Below, piece by piece: positions 63,743-64,000 of a stretch of 64,000 nucleotides of DNA. The notes under the pieces are model-generated. The model had not been told where the DNA came from, ran no database searches, and saw nothing but the letters and a program-made list of their open reading frames with translations. Source of the DNA: Providencia manganoxydans (GTDB lineage Bacteria; Pseudomonadota; Gammaproteobacteria; Enterobacterales; Enterobacteriaceae); NCBI RefSeq assembly GCF_016618195.1, contig NZ_CP067099.1, positions 2,666,001 to 2,730,000 on the forward strand, read 5' to 3'. Position 1 is the first letter of the stretch; each line of letters begins with the position of its first letter. The position numbers were made by a program, and so were the translations under genes.

Positions 63743-64000
63743 ATGGCAAACCAACAAGTTTCTGTTTCCTCAGTGACTAACGAGTTAGAAACACAACAAG
63801 AAGAAAAAGTGAATTGGTTTATTCCAATTGGATTATTTTCTTGTGTACTGCTCGCCTTTTTTGACAAAATTAGTATCGCAGCACTGTTCTCTGATGAACA
63901 ATTTCAAAAAGCACTAGGCATTGATTTTGATCCAACTCGCCTTGGTTTATTAATGAGCGCCTTTCTTTTTGCTTATGGTATTTCGTCCATGGTGCTCAGT
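63743..64000 (+). CDS. MFS transporter, 5' part only (continues past window)
   Basis: ATG 63743 with TAGGAGA upstream opens a frame of 86 codons to the right edge: a hydrophilic N-terminus rich in Gln and Glu, then WFIPIGLFSCVLLAFFDKISIAALFSDEQFQ and LGLLMSAFLFAYGISSMVLS, the first two helices typical of anion:cation-symporter-type MFS proteins. As the eighth gene of the Rieske cluster it probably imports the aromatic substrate. Confidence 0.82.
   Translation, partial: MANQQVSVSSVTNELETQQEEKVNWFIPIGLFSCVLLAFFDKISIAALFSDEQFQKALGIDFDPTRLGLLMSAFLFAYGISSMVLS

Overview
The window looks like chromosomal DNA of a Providencia-type enterobacterium (Morganellaceae). Base composition is low in G+C, and many proteins closely resemble E. 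coli/Salmonella orthologues (MarC, EmtA, SitABCD, YdeP, YniABC, YdjM, TcyP, YhbW, FetAB). Eleven complete, shortened or decayed ERIC (IRU) repeats lie between the genes. No rRNA, tRNA, CRISPR array, insertion sequence or intact prophage was seen.

Layout. 1-6.1 kb: end of a fosA-type fosfomycin resistance gene, marC, the lytic transglycosylase emtA, and the Fur-box-controlled sitABCD Mn/Fe importer. 6.1-13.6 kb: ydeP, then a block in E. coli order (yniA, yniB, yniC/hxpB, the SOS-boxed ydjM, tcyP). 13.8-19.5 kb: small conserved or unknown genes, yhbW, an azlCD exporter with its divergent XRE-cupin regulator, and a stretch at 14.43-14.68 kb whose minus strand looks like a structured non-coding RNA. 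19.7-23.6 kb: a short two-partner secretion pair (TpsA/TpsB). 24.5-28.2 kb: an M20 amidohydrolase, an allantoate/carbamoyl-amino-acid-type hydrolase and an unrecognised transporter. 28.9-29.5 kb: crcB/fluC under a fluoride riboswitch. 29.6-34.1 kb: a 2-hydroxycarboxylate transporter, CoA transferase and CitE-like lyase with a divergent LysR regulator. 34.3-35.7 kb: fetAB. 37.4-43.1 kb: hypotheticals, a secreted endonuclease/exonuclease/phosphatase-fold protein, and a LacI-controlled ascorbate-family PTS. 43.3 kb: an acetyltransferase gene broken by a 127-bp ERIC.

The most unusual region is 43.9-52.3 kb, seven translationally coupled minus-strand genes: MFS importer, glycerol-kinase-like FGGY kinase, GlpD-like dehydrogenase, alkyl-DHAP-synthase-like flavoenzyme, GlpP-type antiterminator, small ABM-fold protein and Fe-alcohol dehydrogenase. 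A strong intrinsic terminator lies in the operon leader, exactly where a GlpP-type antiterminator would act. I infer a catabolic route for a glycerol derivative, possibly an O-alkyl glycerol, induced by relief of termination.

52.8-57.6 kb holds an orphan holin-like gene, a MocR regulator facing an AhpD-like gene, a methionine aminopeptidase and a universal stress protein. From 58.0 kb to the right edge runs a Rieske oxygenase cluster (ferredoxin, recombinase-like HTH protein, oxygenase alpha subunit, SDR, IclR regulator, extradiol-type VOC protein, ferredoxin reductase, MFS transporter cut by the edge), which reads as an aromatic-compound degradation module of unknown substrate.
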